The notes: generated from the letters alone by a model not told the origin. Shown: positions 7,455 through 16,735, numbered from the stretch's first letter. The stretch is 64,000 bases of DNA from Ideonella sp. (GCF_016702655.1 NZ_JADJDO010000001.1:616455-680454); one strand, 5' to 3'. Program-made: numbers and translations.

Positions 7455-10406
7455 ATGAAACGCATGCTGATCAACGCGACGCAGCCCGAAGAACGGCGCC
7501 TCGCGATCGTCGACGGCCAGAAGCTGATGGACTTCGAGACCGAGATCGAGGGCCGCGAGCAGCGCAAGGGCAACATCTACAAGGCCGTCGTGACGCGCGT
7601 CGAGCCGTCGCTCGAGGCCTGCTTCGTCGACTACGGCGAGGACCGGCACGGCTTCCTGCCGTTCAAGGAAATCTCGAAGAACTACTTCCGCGAGGGCGTC
7701 GCCGTCAAGGACGCGCGCATCCAGGACGTGATCGGCAACGGCACCGAACTGCTGGTCCAGGTCGAGAAGGAGGAGCGCGGCAACAAGGGCGCGGCGCTGA
7801 CCACCTTCGTCAGCCTCGCCGGCCGCTACCTCGTGCTGATGCCCAACAACCCGCGCGGCGGCGGCGTCAGCCGGCGCATCGAGGGCGAGGACCGCGAAGA
7901 GCTGAAGGAAAACCTCGACCAGCTCGAGTATCCGAAGGGCATGAGTCTGATCGCCCGCACCGCCGGCATCGGCCGCAGCGCGCCCGAGTTGCAGTGGGAC
8001 CTGAACTACATGCTCAAGCTGTGGAGCGCCATCGACGGCGCGGCCAAGGCGGGCAAGGGCGCGTTCCTGATCTACCAGGAGTCGAGCCTCGTCATCCGGG
8101 CGATCCGCGACTACTTCACCGCCGACATCGGCGAGATCCTGATCGACACCGACGACATCTTCGATCAGGCGCAGCAGTTCATGAGCCACGTGATGCCGGA
8201 GACGGCGCACAAGGTCAAGCGCTACCGCGACGACGCGCCGCTGTTCGCGCGCTTCCAGATCGAGCACCAGATCGAGACCGCGTTCTCGCGCACGGTGAAC
8301 CTGCCCTCGGGCGGCGCGATCGTGATCGACCATACCGAGGCACTGGTGTCGGTGGACGTGAACTCGGCGCGCAGCACGCGCGGCAGCGACATCGAGGAAA
8401 CCGCGACGCGCACCAACCTCGAAGCCGCCGACGAGATCGCGCGCCAGATGCGGCTGCGCGACCTCGGCGGCCTGATCGTCGTCGACTTCATCGACATGGA
8501 CGAGAGCAAGAACCGGCGCGAGGTCGAGATGCGGCTGCGCGACGCGCTGCGCCAGGACCGTGCGCGGGTGCAGCTTTCGTCGATCAGCAAGTTCGGTCTG
8601 CTCGAACTCTCGCGCCAGCGCCTGCGCCCGGCGCTCTCGGAAGGCAGCCATATCACCTGCCCGCGCTGCAACGGCACCGGCCATATCCGCGACACCGAGT
8701 CCTCTGCGCTGCAGATCCTGCGCATGGTGCAGGAGGAGTCGATGAAGGACAACACCGCCGCCGTGCACGTGCAGGTGCCGGTGGAGGTGACGAGCTTCCT
8801 GTTGAACGAGAAGCGCACCGAGATCACCAAGATCGAACTGAAGCAGCGCATCACCGTGCTGCTGGTGCCCAACAAGCATCTGGAAACGCCGAACTACCGC
8901 CTCGAACGTCTGCGCCACGACGATCCCCGCCTCGAGAACCTGCAGGCGAGCTACTCGATGATCGAGGAGCCCGACGACGAGGTCGGCATCACGCGGCGCG
9001 AGAAGGCCAAGGCCAAGCAGGAGCCGGTCATCAAGGGCATCCTGCCCGAGACGCCCGCGCCTGTCGTCGCACCCAAGCCCGAACCTGTGCCGGTGACACC
9101 CAAGCCGGTGGCCGCGGCGCCCGCAGCGGTTGCAGCGCCCGCGCCACGTGGATTCTTCGGCTGGTTGAAGGGACTGTTCGGCGCCGAGCCCGAGAGCACG
9201 CCAGCGCCCAGCGCCGCAATGCCTGCGGCGGCGCCGGTGGAGGCGCCCGAGAGCGGCTCATCACGACGCGATGGCGGCCGGGGTGGTCGCGGTCGCGGCA
9301 ATGGTGAACGCGGCGAGCGTGGTGGCCGTGGTGGCCGCCAGGGCGAAGCGCGCGATGGTGAGCGCGAGGCGCGCGGCGAGCGCGGCGCCGGTCGCGGTGG
9401 CCGGCGCGGCGAGCGCGACGAGGCGCGCGCCGATGCTGCGCCCGCGACGGCCGGTGCCGAAGAGGGCCGTTCGGGCGAATCGCGCCGCCAGCGCGGCGGC
9501 CGGGGCGACCGGCCCGAACGAGCCGAGCGCGAGCCGCGCCGCAGCCTCGACGAAGCAGCGCTGGAGCCAGCCACCGCCGTCGAGACGCTGGCCGCGGCGC
9601 AGACTGCCGCCGCCGTGCGTAGCGACTTCGTCGACACCGTGCCCGGCGCGGAAGGCACTGCCGATAGCGAGAGCCGCGGCGAACGCGGTCGCGGCCGGCG
9701 CCGCCGCCGTGGCGGACGCGATCGCGACGAGGCCCGTGACGACAGCGCCTTGGCAACGGTCGAAGGCGCCAGCGCTCCGGCCGACGCCGCGCAGGTCGAG
9801 GCCGAACGGGCAGCCATTGCCGAGGCCGATGCAGCGCCGGGCGCCGAGGCACCCGCAGGCGATGCCGCGACCGAGAGCCCTGCCCGCGACGGTCGCCGCC
9901 GTGGCGGCCGGGGCGGCAATCGCCAGCGGCGCGAAGCGCGCGAGGGCGAAGAACTGGCAACGCCCAGTGCCGAGTCGCAAGTCGCGACAGCCGAGGCAGA
10001 AGTCGAGGCTGCCGTGGTCACGCAGGCCGAGTTGCTCGGCGAGCCCGTGGCTTCTGCCGCCATCGAGGCCGAGGCCGTCGCTGCACCACCCATCGTCGAA
10101 GCTGCGCCTGCCCCGGCCGTATCGATAGCGGTGGATGAAGCGCGCTCGGCCGCGCCCGCGCCCTTCGTGCTCGACGCCGCCCAGTTGCGCGCGGTCGCCG
10201 AGGCCGCAGGGCTGGAGTGGATCGGCTCCGACGCCGCCAAGGTCGAGGCGGCCCGCGAGGCGCTCGCCCGCGAGGTCAGGCCGGTCCATGTGCCGCGCGA
10301 ACCGCGGCCGGTGGTGCGGGTCGACGAAGGTCCGCTGGTGCTCGTCGAGACGCGCAAGGACTTGTCGCAATACAAGCTGCCGTTCGAGACGGCGGCGCCG
10401 AACTGA
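7455..10406 (+). CDS. rne: Ribonuclease E
   Basis: A 983-residue endoribonuclease. The N-terminal half has the S1 domain (about residues 35-120) and the DNase I-like catalytic part with metal-binding Asp about 300 (SVDVNSARS) and about 343 (VVDFIDMDE). The Zn-link CPRCNGTG is at about 402-409. The C-terminal half (about 530-983) is disordered and rich in Arg, Gly, Glu and Ala, with repeated RGGRGGR/GERGERG stretches that likely bind RNA and scaffold a degradosome. AAGGAG (7441-7446) eight bases before the ATG at 7455 sets the start. It is the first gene after a long leader and stands alone. Confidence 0.97.
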   Translation: MKRMLINATQPEERRLAIVDGQKLMDFETEIEGREQRKGNIYKAVVTRVEPSLEACFVDYGEDRHGFLPFKEISKNYFREGVAVKDARIQDVIGNGTELLVQVEKEERGNKGAALTTFVSLAGRYLVLMPNNPRGGGVSRRIEGEDREELKENLDQLEYPKGMSLIARTAGIGRSAPELQWDLNYMLKLWSAIDGAAKAGKGAFLIYQESSLVIRAIRDYFTADIGEILIDTDDIFDQAQQFMSHVMPETAHKVKRYRDDAPLFARFQIEHQIETAFSRTVNLPSGGAIVIDHTEALVSVDVNSARSTRGSDIEETATRTNLEAADEIARQMRLRDLGGLIVVDFIDMDESKNRREVEMRLRDALRQDRARVQLSSISKFGLLELSRQRLRPALSEGSHITCPRCNGTGHIRDTESSALQILRMVQEESMKDNTAAVHVQVPVEVTSFLLNEKRTEITKIELKQRITVLLVPNKHLETPNYRLERLRHDDPRLENLQASYSMIEEPDDEVGITRREKAKAKQEPVIKGILPETPAPVVAPKPEPVPVTPKPVAAAPAAVAAPAPRGFFGWLKGLFGAEPESTPAPSAAMPAAAPVEAPESGSSRRDGGRGGRGRGNGERGERGGRGGRQGEARDGEREARGERGAGRGGRRGERDEARADAAPATAGAEEGRSGESRRQRGGRGDRPERAEREPRRSLDEAALEPATAVETLAAAQTAAAVRSDFVDTVPGAEGTADSESRGERGRGRRRRRGGRDRDEARDDSALATVEGASAPADAAQVEAERAAIAEADAAPGAEAPAGDAATESPARDGRRRGGRGGNRQRREAREGEELATPSAESQVATAEAEVEAAVVTQAELLGEPVASAAIEAEAVAAPPIVEAAPAPAVSIAVDEARSAAPAPFVLDAAQLRAVAEAAGLEWIGSDAAKVEAAREALAREVRPVHVPREPRPVVRVDEGPLVLVETRKDLSQYKLPFETAAPN

Positions 10407-10427
10407 GGGCCTGACGACCCCCAGGCG

Positions 10428-10481
10428 GCGCTCAGGCATCTTGGGGCGAGGGCCTGGGGCGGCCCGGCGTCGCCTGAGCGC
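10428..10481. terminator. Possible bidirectional stem-loop between rne and nagZ
   Basis: A 10-bp perfect inverted repeat (10428-10437 with 10472-10481) lies between the convergent rne and nagZ genes, with further GC-rich pairing inside. There is no T-run on either side. It may slow or end transcription of both genes, or be another REP-like repeat. Confidence 0.35.
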
Positions 10482-10493
10482 TCGGCGCGGGCG

Positions 10494-11585
10494 CTACGGC
10501 AGCCTTTCCAGCGCAAGCTGGTAGGCGCCGTGGTGCATCAGTTCATCCCAGGCGAGGGGTGCCGCTTGCGGCAGCAGCGCGAGGCGGCGCAGTTCGCTGT
10601 CGGGGTCGGGCAGCCAGCGACCTTGCGCCTGCGCCTCGGCCAGCCCGGCGAGCAGTTCATCGACGGCCTCGCCGCGGCCCTGCGACTGGTTGCACAGCAG
10701 CACCATGTCGCAGCCGGCGTTGAGCGCCGCGACCGCGGCCTCGGTGTAGGTGATGCTCGCACCGTCGAGCCGGCGCGCGCCTTCCATGCTCAGGTCGTCG
10801 CTGAACACCGCGCCGGCGAATCCGATCTGGTTGCGCAGGATGTCCTTCAACCAGCGCGCCGAGAAGCCGGCCGGCCGCGCATCGACCTTCGGGTAGATCA
10901 CATGCGCCGGCATCACGCTCGTGAGCGCCGTGGCGAGCCATTCGTAGGGCCGGGCATCGTCGGCGAGGATGGCCTTGAGGCCGCGGCCGTCGACGGGCAC
11001 CTCGAGGTGCGAGTCGCCGCGCACGTAGCCGTGGCCGGGATAGTGCTTGCCGCAGTTGGCCATGCCGGCGAGCAGCAGGCCGTGCATCAGGCTCTTGGCC
11101 AGCAGCGTCACGACGCGCGGGTCGCGGTGGAAGGCGCGGTCGCCGATCACGCCGCTCGGGCCGTGATCGAGGTCGAGCACCGGCGTGAAGCTCAGGTCGA
11201 CGCCGCAGGCGCGCAGTTCGGCACCGAGCACGTAGCCGGCGGCAGTGGCGGCGGCGGTGGCCTCCATCGCGCCGCTGCCCGCGCCACGCCGGCCATCGTT
11301 CATCCAGCGCTCACCCAGCACGCGCATGGCCGGAAGATGGGTGAAGCCGTCGCTGCGGAATCGCTGCACGCGTCCGCCCTCGTGGTCGACGCAGATCAGC
11401 AGTTCCGGGCGCATGGCCTTGACCTCGGCGCACAGCTCGGTGAGCTGGCGTCGGCTCTCCCAGTTGCGTGTGAACAGGATCAGTCCGCCCGCAAGCGGGT
11501 TGCGCAGGCGCCGTCGGTCGTCGGCGGTCAGCGCGAGGCCGGCAATGTCGAGCACGACCGGCGCCTGGGCGGTGTTGGCAGCCAT
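10494..11585 (-). CDS. nagZ: Beta-N-acetylhexosaminidase NagZ
   Basis: A 363-residue GH3 enzyme of cell-wall recycling. It removes N-acetylglucosamine from 1,6-anhydro-muropeptides in the cytoplasm. Diagnostic motifs are the mobile-loop KHYPGHGYVRGDSH, with its Asp-His pair, and the nucleophile Asp in FSDDLSMEGA. The start is taken at the ATG at 11585 because AGGGG lies six bases upstream. An ATG two codons earlier (11591) overlaps the acpS stop. It is the last gene of the lepA-lepB-rnc-era-recO-pdxJ-acpS-nagZ series. Confidence 0.94.
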   Translation of the reverse strand: MAANTAQAPVVLDIAGLALTADDRRRLRNPLAGGLILFTRNWESRRQLTELCAEVKAMRPELLICVDHEGGRVQRFRSDGFTHLPAMRVLGERWMNDGRRGAGSGAMEATAAATAAGYVLGAELRACGVDLSFTPVLDLDHGPSGVIGDRAFHRDPRVVTLLAKSLMHGLLLAGMANCGKHYPGHGYVRGDSHLEVPVDGRGLKAILADDARPYEWLATALTSVMPAHVIYPKVDARPAGFSARWLKDILRNQIGFAGAVFSDDLSMEGARRLDGASITYTEAAVAALNAGCDMVLLCNQSQGRGEAVDELLAGLAEAQAQGRWLPDPDSELRRLALLPQAAPLAWDELMHHGAYQLALERLP

Positions 11586-11587
11586 CT

Positions 11588-11983
11588 TCATCCCCTGGTT
11601 TCGACGACCACGAAGGCCGCCGCGTAGTCGGATTCGTCGGTCACGGTGACATGCGCCACGAGGCGCCGTTCGTCGAACCAGTCGGCGAGCGCGCCGTTGA
11701 GCGCGATCGCGGGCTTGCCGCTCGCGGCATTGACGATCTCGCAGGCGCGCCACGTCATCGGCATCCTGATCCCGAGTCCGATCGCCTTCGAGAACGCCTC
11801 CTTGGCCGAGAAGCGCGTCGCCAGGTAGCGCAGGCCGCGCGCCTGCGCGCGGGCGCGGCGGGCGCGAAAGACCGCGAGTTCGCGCGTGCCGAGCACCTTC
11901 TCGGCGAAGCGGTCGCCGCGGCGAGCGAGCGTCGCCTCGATGCGCCGGATGTCGCACAGGTCGGTGCCGATGCCGAAGATCAT
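11588..11983 (-). CDS. acpS: Holo-[acyl-carrier-protein] synthase
   Basis: A 131-residue phosphopantetheinyl transferase that moves the 4'-phosphopantetheine arm from CoA to Ser of ACP. The family motifs are the N-terminal GIGTDLCDIRRIE, with a metal-binding Asp, and RFSAKEAFSKAIG. Its ATG overlaps the pdxJ stop by 4 bases (ATGA). ACP itself is encoded in this same chromosomal block at 25.0 kb. Confidence 0.95.
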   Translation of the reverse strand: MIFGIGTDLCDIRRIEATLARRGDRFAEKVLGTRELAVFRARRARAQARGLRYLATRFSAKEAFSKAIGLGIRMPMTWRACEIVNAASGKPAIALNGALADWFDERRLVAHVTVTDESDYAAAFVVVETRG

Positions 11984-12768
11984 TGCGGCTGCGCGCCGTC
12001 AATGCAGCGCAGATAGGAGTGCACGGTCTCGCGGTAGCCGAACTCGAGCGCGTCGGAGACGAGCGCATGGCCGATCGAGACTTCGAGCACGCCCGGCACG
12101 GCGCGCAGGAAGTCGGCCAGGTTGGCGCGGTTCAGGTCGTGACCGGCGTTCACGCCGAGCCCGGCTGCCTGCGCAGCGCGCGCCGCAGCGGCAAAACGCG
12201 CCAGTTCTACCGCCTGGCGCGGCCCGCCGTGCGCAGCCGCATAGGGTTCGGTATAGAGCTCGACGCGGTCGGCGCCGAGCGTACGCGCCTGCGCCATCGC
12301 CGCCGGCTCGGCGTCCATGAACAGGCTCACGCGCACGCCCAGCGCATGCGCCTCGGCAATCAGCGGCGCGAGCCGCGCACCGTCGCGCGCGAGGTCCCAG
12401 CCATGGTCGGAAGTCGACTGGCCTTGCGCGTCCGGAACGAAGGTGCACTGCGCCGGCCGCTGCGCGCGCACATGGTCCATCAGGTTGTGGAGCGGGTTGC
12501 CCTCGATGTTGTACTCGGCCCGCGGCCAGTCTTTCAGCAGCGCCGCGAGATCGGCCACGTCGGCGGGGCGGATGTGGCGTTCGTCGGGGCGCGGGTGAAC
12601 CGTGACGCCGGCCGCGCCGGCCTCGAGCACGAGCGTGGCGGCGCGGGTGACGCTCGGGATGCCGAGTGCACGCCGGTTGCGCATCATCGCGACCAGGTTC
12701 AGGTTGACCGACAGCGCCGTCGCGCCGCTGCGCGCGGGGTCGAGGCCGGAAGTCATCAAAGGGTTCAT
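11980..12768 (-). CDS. pdxJ: Pyridoxine 5'-phosphate synthase
   Basis: A 262-residue TIM-barrel enzyme that condenses 1-deoxyxylulose 5-phosphate with 3-amino-2-oxopropyl phosphate, the last step of de novo vitamin B6 synthesis. Visible motifs are SVNLNLVAMMRN, VHPRPDERHI, EYNIEGNP and GVNAGHDLN. The start ATG at 12768 overlaps the recO stop (ATGA), and the stop overlaps the acpS start. The pdxJ-acpS pair after recO is conserved in beta- and gammaproteobacteria. Confidence 0.96.
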   Translation of the reverse strand: MNPLMTSGLDPARSGATALSVNLNLVAMMRNRRALGIPSVTRAATLVLEAGAAGVTVHPRPDERHIRPADVADLAALLKDWPRAEYNIEGNPLHNLMDHVRAQRPAQCTFVPDAQGQSTSDHGWDLARDGARLAPLIAEAHALGVRVSLFMDAEPAAMAQARTLGADRVELYTEPYAAAHGGPRQAVELARFAAAARAAQAAGLGVNAGHDLNRANLADFLRAVPGVLEVSIGHALVSDALEFGYRETVHSYLRCIDGAQPQ

Positions 12769-13562
12769 CGGGTCGGGCTTTGGACGAGCGTCTGCAGGTC
12801 TGTCATCACGCGCCGCGTGCGCAGCGCCGCGGTACCCAGATGATAGTGAACGAGGCCGCGCAGCACGGCCTTCAGCTCGGGCAGCGCCGGCCGGCAGGCG
12901 TGGCGCAGCGCCGCCATGCTGCCGTGGCCGAGTGCAGCCTGAAGCTGCACGAGCACGCGGCCGGGCACGCCGGCCTCGCCGGCGCGGGCGGGTGCCACGC
13001 CGGCCTCGGGCAGCAACGCGAAGCGCGCGTCGGCCGCGACCGGCGCCTGCGTCTGCGTGACGCAGGCGAGATCGGGCAGCAGGCCACACTCCCTGAGCAG
13101 CACGAGTTCGAAGGCGCGCAGCGCGGCCTGCACGGCGGCGTCTTCGGCGTCACCGAGCACGGGCAGGGTCTCGCGATAGGCGTCGAAAAGCTGCGGATGC
13201 GGGTCCTGGCGGGCGATGAACTTCATCAAGAGTTCGTTGCAGTGAAAGCCGGCAAAGAGCGCGGCGCCGGTCAGCATGGCCGCGCCGCCGGCCCACTCGG
13301 CGCTGCGCAGCGTCTGCACTTCGGGTGGGGCAGCATCGTCGCCCGTAGCGCGCCCGCGCGCGAGCGCCACGTGCAGGCGCTGGAACGGCAGCAGCACGGC
13401 GCGCAGCTGCGAGTGCGGGCGCTTGGCGCCCTTGGCTGCGACGGCCACGCGCCCCTGCTCGCGCGTGAAGAGGTCGAGGATCAGGCTCGACTCGCTCCAG
13501 TCGTAGCGGTGCAGGACGAAGGACTCCAGCATCGCGGGCGCGCGCGCCGTGCGGGTGGCCAT
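12765..13562 (-). CDS. recO: DNA repair protein RecO
   Basis: A 265-residue protein with an N-terminal OB fold (about residues 10-90, with VLHRYDWSESSLILDLFT and GRVAVAAKGAKRP) and a helical C-terminal domain. RecO anneals single strands and works with RecR to load RecA in the RecF pathway. The Cys residues of the zinc-finger-like part in some RecO proteins are not arranged as a motif here, as is common in proteobacteria. It lies 16 bases downstream of era and overlaps pdxJ. Confidence 0.92.
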   Translation of the reverse strand: MATRTARAPAMLESFVLHRYDWSESSLILDLFTREQGRVAVAAKGAKRPHSQLRAVLLPFQRLHVALARGRATGDDAAPPEVQTLRSAEWAGGAAMLTGAALFAGFHCNELLMKFIARQDPHPQLFDAYRETLPVLGDAEDAAVQAALRAFELVLLRECGLLPDLACVTQTQAPVAADARFALLPEAGVAPARAGEAGVPGRVLVQLQAALGHGSMAALRHACRPALPELKAVLRGLVHYHLGTAALRTRRVMTDLQTLVQSPTR

Positions 13563-13578
13563 GGGCTCGCGCTTGCGC

Positions 13579-14592
13579 CTACTCGTAGCCGTAGCTGCGC
13601 AGGTGCTCTTCGTCGTCGGCCCAGCCCGAACGCACCTTGACCCAGAGCTCGAGGAAGACCTTCGCGCCGAGAAGCTTCTCGAGCTCGACGCGCGCTTCGG
13701 TGCCGATGCGGCGCAGGCGCTCGCCGCCGCTGCCGATGATCATGCCCTTGTGCGCCTCGCGCTCGACGACGATCGCCGCGGCGATCCGGCGCAGGCCGCT
13801 CGGCGGCCGCGCCCGGCCGCCCGAAGCGGCCGCGCTCACCTCGGGGGGCGGGCGTTGCGATGCGACGCCCTTGGGATCGTCATCGACTTCCTCGAACTTC
13901 TCGATCACGACGGTCGAGGTGTAGGGCAGCTCGTCGCCGGTGAGGCGAAACAGCTTCTCGCGGATCAGCTCGCCGGCGAGGAAGCGCTCGCTGCGGTCGG
14001 TGAGCGCGTCTTCGTCGTGCAACCATTCTCCCTCGGGCAGATAGGGGCGCACGATCTCGAGCAGGCGCTGCACGTCGGCTGCCTTGCGCGCCGACAACGG
14101 CACGAATTGCGCAAACGCGTGGCGCTGCTGCATGCGCTGCAGCCAGGGCGCGAGATCGGCGCGGCGCTGCACCTCGTCGAGCTTGTTGGCGACGAGGATC
14201 ACCGGCCGCACCGCGCCGCCGCTGCCGGCAGTGATCAGCGACAGCACCTTCTCGTCGTCAGCGCCGAAGCGCCCGGCCTCGACGACGAACAGCACCACAT
14301 CGACATCGGCGAGCGCGCCCTGCACGGTGCGGTTGAGGTGCCGGTTCAGCGCCGCGGCGTGGCGGGTCTGGAAACCGGGCGTGTCGACGAACACGAACTG
14401 GCTCTCGGCGAGCGTTCGCACGCCGGTGATGCGGTGGCGCGTGGTCTGCGCCTTGTCCGACGTGATGCTGATCTTCTGCCCGACGAGGGCGTTGAGCAGT
14501 GTCGACTTGCCGACGTTGGGCCGGCCGACGATGGCAACGAGTCCACAGCGCCTTGCGGGCGCCTGGGCCGCTGGAGACGCGGGCGAGATCAT
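13579..14592 (-). CDS. era: GTPase Era, with an in-frame insertion
   Basis: A 337-residue GTPase for 16S rRNA maturation and 30S assembly. The G domain has GRPNVGKS (about 23-30), DTPGF and NKLDE. The KH domain has the MIIGSGGERLRRIG loop and ends in the diagnostic WVKVRSGWADDE. E. coli Era is 301 residues. The excess is mainly a Pro/Ala/Gly-rich block at about 237-268, between two KH-domain strands and encoded at about 13789-13882. The DNA there resembles a palindromic intergenic repeat. The frame and all key motifs are intact, so the protein is probably functional. The start is the ATG at 14592, 16 bases after rnc. Confidence 0.94.
   Translation of the reverse strand: MISPASPAAQAPARRCGLVAIVGRPNVGKSTLLNALVGQKISITSDKAQTTRHRITGVRTLAESQFVFVDTPGFQTRHAAALNRHLNRTVQGALADVDVVLFVVEAGRFGADDEKVLSLITAGSGGAVRPVILVANKLDEVQRRADLAPWLQRMQQRHAFAQFVPLSARKAADVQRLLEIVRPYLPEGEWLHDEDALTDRSERFLAGELIREKLFRLTGDELPYTSTVVIEKFEEVDDDPKGVASQRPPPEVSAAASGGRARPPSGLRRIAAAIVVEREAHKGMIIGSGGERLRRIGTEARVELEKLLGAKVFLELWVKVRSGWADDEEHLRSYGYE
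13789..13882. repeat. Repeat-like in-frame insertion inside era
   Basis: GC-rich palindromic DNA (GGCCGCGCCCGGCCG and CTCGGGGGGCGGGCG, later CTTGGG) sits within the KH-domain coding region and adds about 31 codons without breaking the frame. The CTCGGGGGG to CTTGGG segment matches in layout the intergenic palindrome near 5.2 kb. The limits are approximate. Confidence 0.5.
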
Positions 14593-14608
14593 GCGCCCGA
14601 TTGTGGCG

Positions 14609-15322
14609 TCAGTTTCTGAGCGGTCCGCCGGGGCGGTCGCTGGCCTTGAGCAGTTCGACCATGCGCCGCGCAGCTTCTTGCTCGGCCTGACGGCGCGAGC
14701 GGCCTTCGCCCTGCTCAGCGAGCCCGAGCGTTGCCACGGCGCATTCGACTTCGAAGGTCTGCGCATGCGCCTGGCCACGCGTGGCGACGATGCGGTAGGC
14801 GGGCACCGGCAGGCGCCGCGCCTGCAGCCATTCCTGCAGTTCGGTCTTGGCGTCCTTGGTCCATGCGTCGAGATCGGTGGTGGCGATGATGTCGCCGAAC
14901 AGCTTGCGCACCAGCGCCTGCGCGGGCTCGTAGCCGCCGTCCGAGAACACGGCGCCGATCACCGCTTCGAGCGCATCGGCAAGGATGGATGCGCGCTGCG
15001 CGCCGCCGCCCCTTGCCTCGCCCTCGCTCAGGCGCAGCATCTCGGGCAGTCCGAGCATCAGCGCCACGCGGTGCAGGCTGTCCTCGCGCACGAGGTGGGC
15101 GCGCACGCGCGTCAGGTCGCCCTCGTCGGAACCGGCGAAGCGCTCGAAGAGCAGGCTCGAGATGGCCAGAGCGAGCACTGCGTCGCCGAGGAACTCGAGC
15201 CGCTCGTTGTGGTCGGCGCCGAAGCTGCGGTGGGTGATGGCGCGGCTCAGCAGCTCGGGCCGGGCGAAGCGGTAGCCGATGCGGCGCTGCAGCGTCTCGA
15301 GCCGGGGATCGACCTGCGACAT
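14609..15322 (-). CDS. rnc: Ribonuclease III
   Basis: A 237-residue double-strand-specific RNase that processes rRNA precursors and structured mRNA. The RNase III signature NERLEFLGDAVL is at about residues 39-50, and the second acidic cluster is in DALEAVIGAVFSDGG. The C-terminal double-stranded-RNA-binding domain begins near KDAKTELQEWLQARR. It lies between DUF4845 and era, the standard lepB-rnc-era order. The stop is followed 16 bases later by the era ATG. Confidence 0.96.
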   Translation of the reverse strand: MSQVDPRLETLQRRIGYRFARPELLSRAITHRSFGADHNERLEFLGDAVLALAISSLLFERFAGSDEGDLTRVRAHLVREDSLHRVALMLGLPEMLRLSEGEARGGGAQRASILADALEAVIGAVFSDGGYEPAQALVRKLFGDIIATTDLDAWTKDAKTELQEWLQARRLPVPAYRIVATRGQAHAQTFEVECAVATLGLAEQGEGRSRRQAEQEAARRMVELLKASDRPGGPLRN

Positions 15323-15337
15323 CGGGTGGCGGCTGCC

Positions 15338-15718
15338 CTAGCGCTGGGGCCTTGAGCGCCCTTCGTACTTGATGAGCAGGTAGACCGGTGCCACGAGTTC
15401 GATCTCCTTGTCGTAGGCGAAGCGGATCACGACCTTGTCTTCTTCCTTGGTTATCTTAAGGTCCTTGGCCGAGATCGAGGTGATCGAGTACTCGATTTCC
15501 TTCTGGCGCTCGAAGGCGGCACGAATCTCGGGCACCGTTGACAGTCCCTCGCCAGCCACCTTGTCGACCGCCTTCTGGATCGTCATGTACTCGTTGAGCG
15601 TGGGCAGCACGCGCAGCGCGACGAGGGCCAGGGCGCCGATGAGGACCGCCCACAGCAGCAGGCCGAGCAGGGAGACGCCGCGCTGACCGCGCGGGTGCGG
15701 GGATTGAACGACAGGCAT
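15338..15718 (-). CDS. DUF4845 single-pass membrane protein
   Basis: A 126-residue protein with a short basic N-terminus, one membrane helix (about residues 15-37, GVSLLGLLLWAVLIGALALV) that looks pilin-like, and a periplasmic domain. It belongs to the DUF4845 family, found almost always between lepB and rnc in beta- and gammaproteobacteria. Its function is unknown. The context suggests a link with signal peptidase I or membrane protein maturation, but that is inference. Confidence 0.85.
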   Translation of the reverse strand: MPVVQSPHPRGQRGVSLLGLLLWAVLIGALALVALRVLPTLNEYMTIQKAVDKVAGEGLSTVPEIRAAFERQKEIEYSITSISAKDLKITKEEDKVVIRFAYDKEIELVAPVYLLIKYEGRSRPQR

Positions 15719-15761
15719 GCCGGTGAGCTCCCGTGGTTGGGGCGGGCGAGTGCGGCTCTCG

Positions 15762-16727
15762 TCAGTCGAAGGCGCCGATGCGCTTCGGGTTACCGAAGTT
15801 CATCCACACGAAGAACGCCTTGCCGACGATGTTCTCGTCGGGCACGAAGCCCCAGAAACGCGAGTCCTCGGAGTTGTCGCGGTTGTCGCCCATCATGAAA
15901 TAGTAGCCCTGCGGTACCTTGCAGGTCAGTCCTTCGACGTTGTAGCTGCAGTTTTCCCGATACGGGAACGGCCGATCACCGGAATAGATGGGTTGCGCCC
16001 GCGGATTTACGAGGATGCGGTGCGCAACGGTGCCGAGATGCTCCTTGAACTGCAGCGCATAGCGCATGCTGTCTTCGTCGTAGTACTCGGGCATGGCCTC
16101 GACCTGCACTTGCTTGCCGTTGATGGTCAGGCGCTGGCCGCGGTAGCTGATCTCGTCGCCCGGAACGCCGACCACGCGCTTGATGTAGTCGATGCTGGTG
16201 TCGCGCGGGAAGCGGAACACCATCACGTCGCCGCGCTGAGGATCGTGGTTGGCAATGATCTTCTTGTTGATCACCGGCAGGCGCACGCCGTAGTGGTACT
16301 TGTTGACGAGGATCAGGTCGCCGACGAGCAGCGTCGGAATCATCGACCCAGACGGAATCTTGAACGGCTCGAAGAGGAACGAACGCAGCAGGAAGACGGC
16401 CAGGATCACCGGGAAGAGGCCGGCCGTCCAGTCCAGCCACCAGGGCTGCGCCAGCAGCGCGTGCTTGGCGGCGGCGATGTCGCCATCGACCTGGCGGATT
16501 CCCATGCGGTCGAGCTCGGCACGGCGCGCGCTGTCCTGTGACTCGAGGCGGGCCGCTGCCGCGACGCGCTGCGGCTGGAAGTGGAAGCGCTCGGCGAGCC
16601 AGTACGCGAGCGTGACGAGCGTCAGGATGAACAGCAGCAGCGAGAAGTTGCCGTTCCAGTAGCCGAGGTACCAGCCGCCGAGAAAGAACGCCAGGCAGGC
16701 ATAGAGCAGTCCGGTCAGAGGGGCCAT
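15762..16727 (-). CDS. lepB: Signal peptidase I
   Basis: A 321-residue membrane protease with helices at about 5-22 and 28-45 before a long loop, then a third segment (about 102-118). Catalytic Ser is about 128 in IPSGSMIPTL and Lys about 183 in DYIKRVVGVPGD. The C-terminal GDNRDNSEDSRFWG box is present. It cleaves signal peptides of exported proteins on the periplasmic side. The ATG at 16727 lies eight bases after the lepA stop, the classic lepA-lepB pair. Confidence 0.95.
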   Translation of the reverse strand: MAPLTGLLYACLAFFLGGWYLGYWNGNFSLLLFILTLVTLAYWLAERFHFQPQRVAAAARLESQDSARRAELDRMGIRQVDGDIAAAKHALLAQPWWLDWTAGLFPVILAVFLLRSFLFEPFKIPSGSMIPTLLVGDLILVNKYHYGVRLPVINKKIIANHDPQRGDVMVFRFPRDTSIDYIKRVVGVPGDEISYRGQRLTINGKQVQVEAMPEYYDEDSMRYALQFKEHLGTVAHRILVNPRAQPIYSGDRPFPYRENCSYNVEGLTCKVPQGYYFMMGDNRDNSEDSRFWGFVPDENIVGKAFFVWMNFGNPKRIGAFD

Positions 16728-16735
16728 CGATTGCG

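Noticed and set aside
7380..10516. Long minus-strand open frames antisense to rne (about 512 and 521 residues)
   Set aside because: They arise from the codon pattern of a GC-rich gene read backwards. Composition is low-complexity with no motifs, while rne on the other strand is certain.
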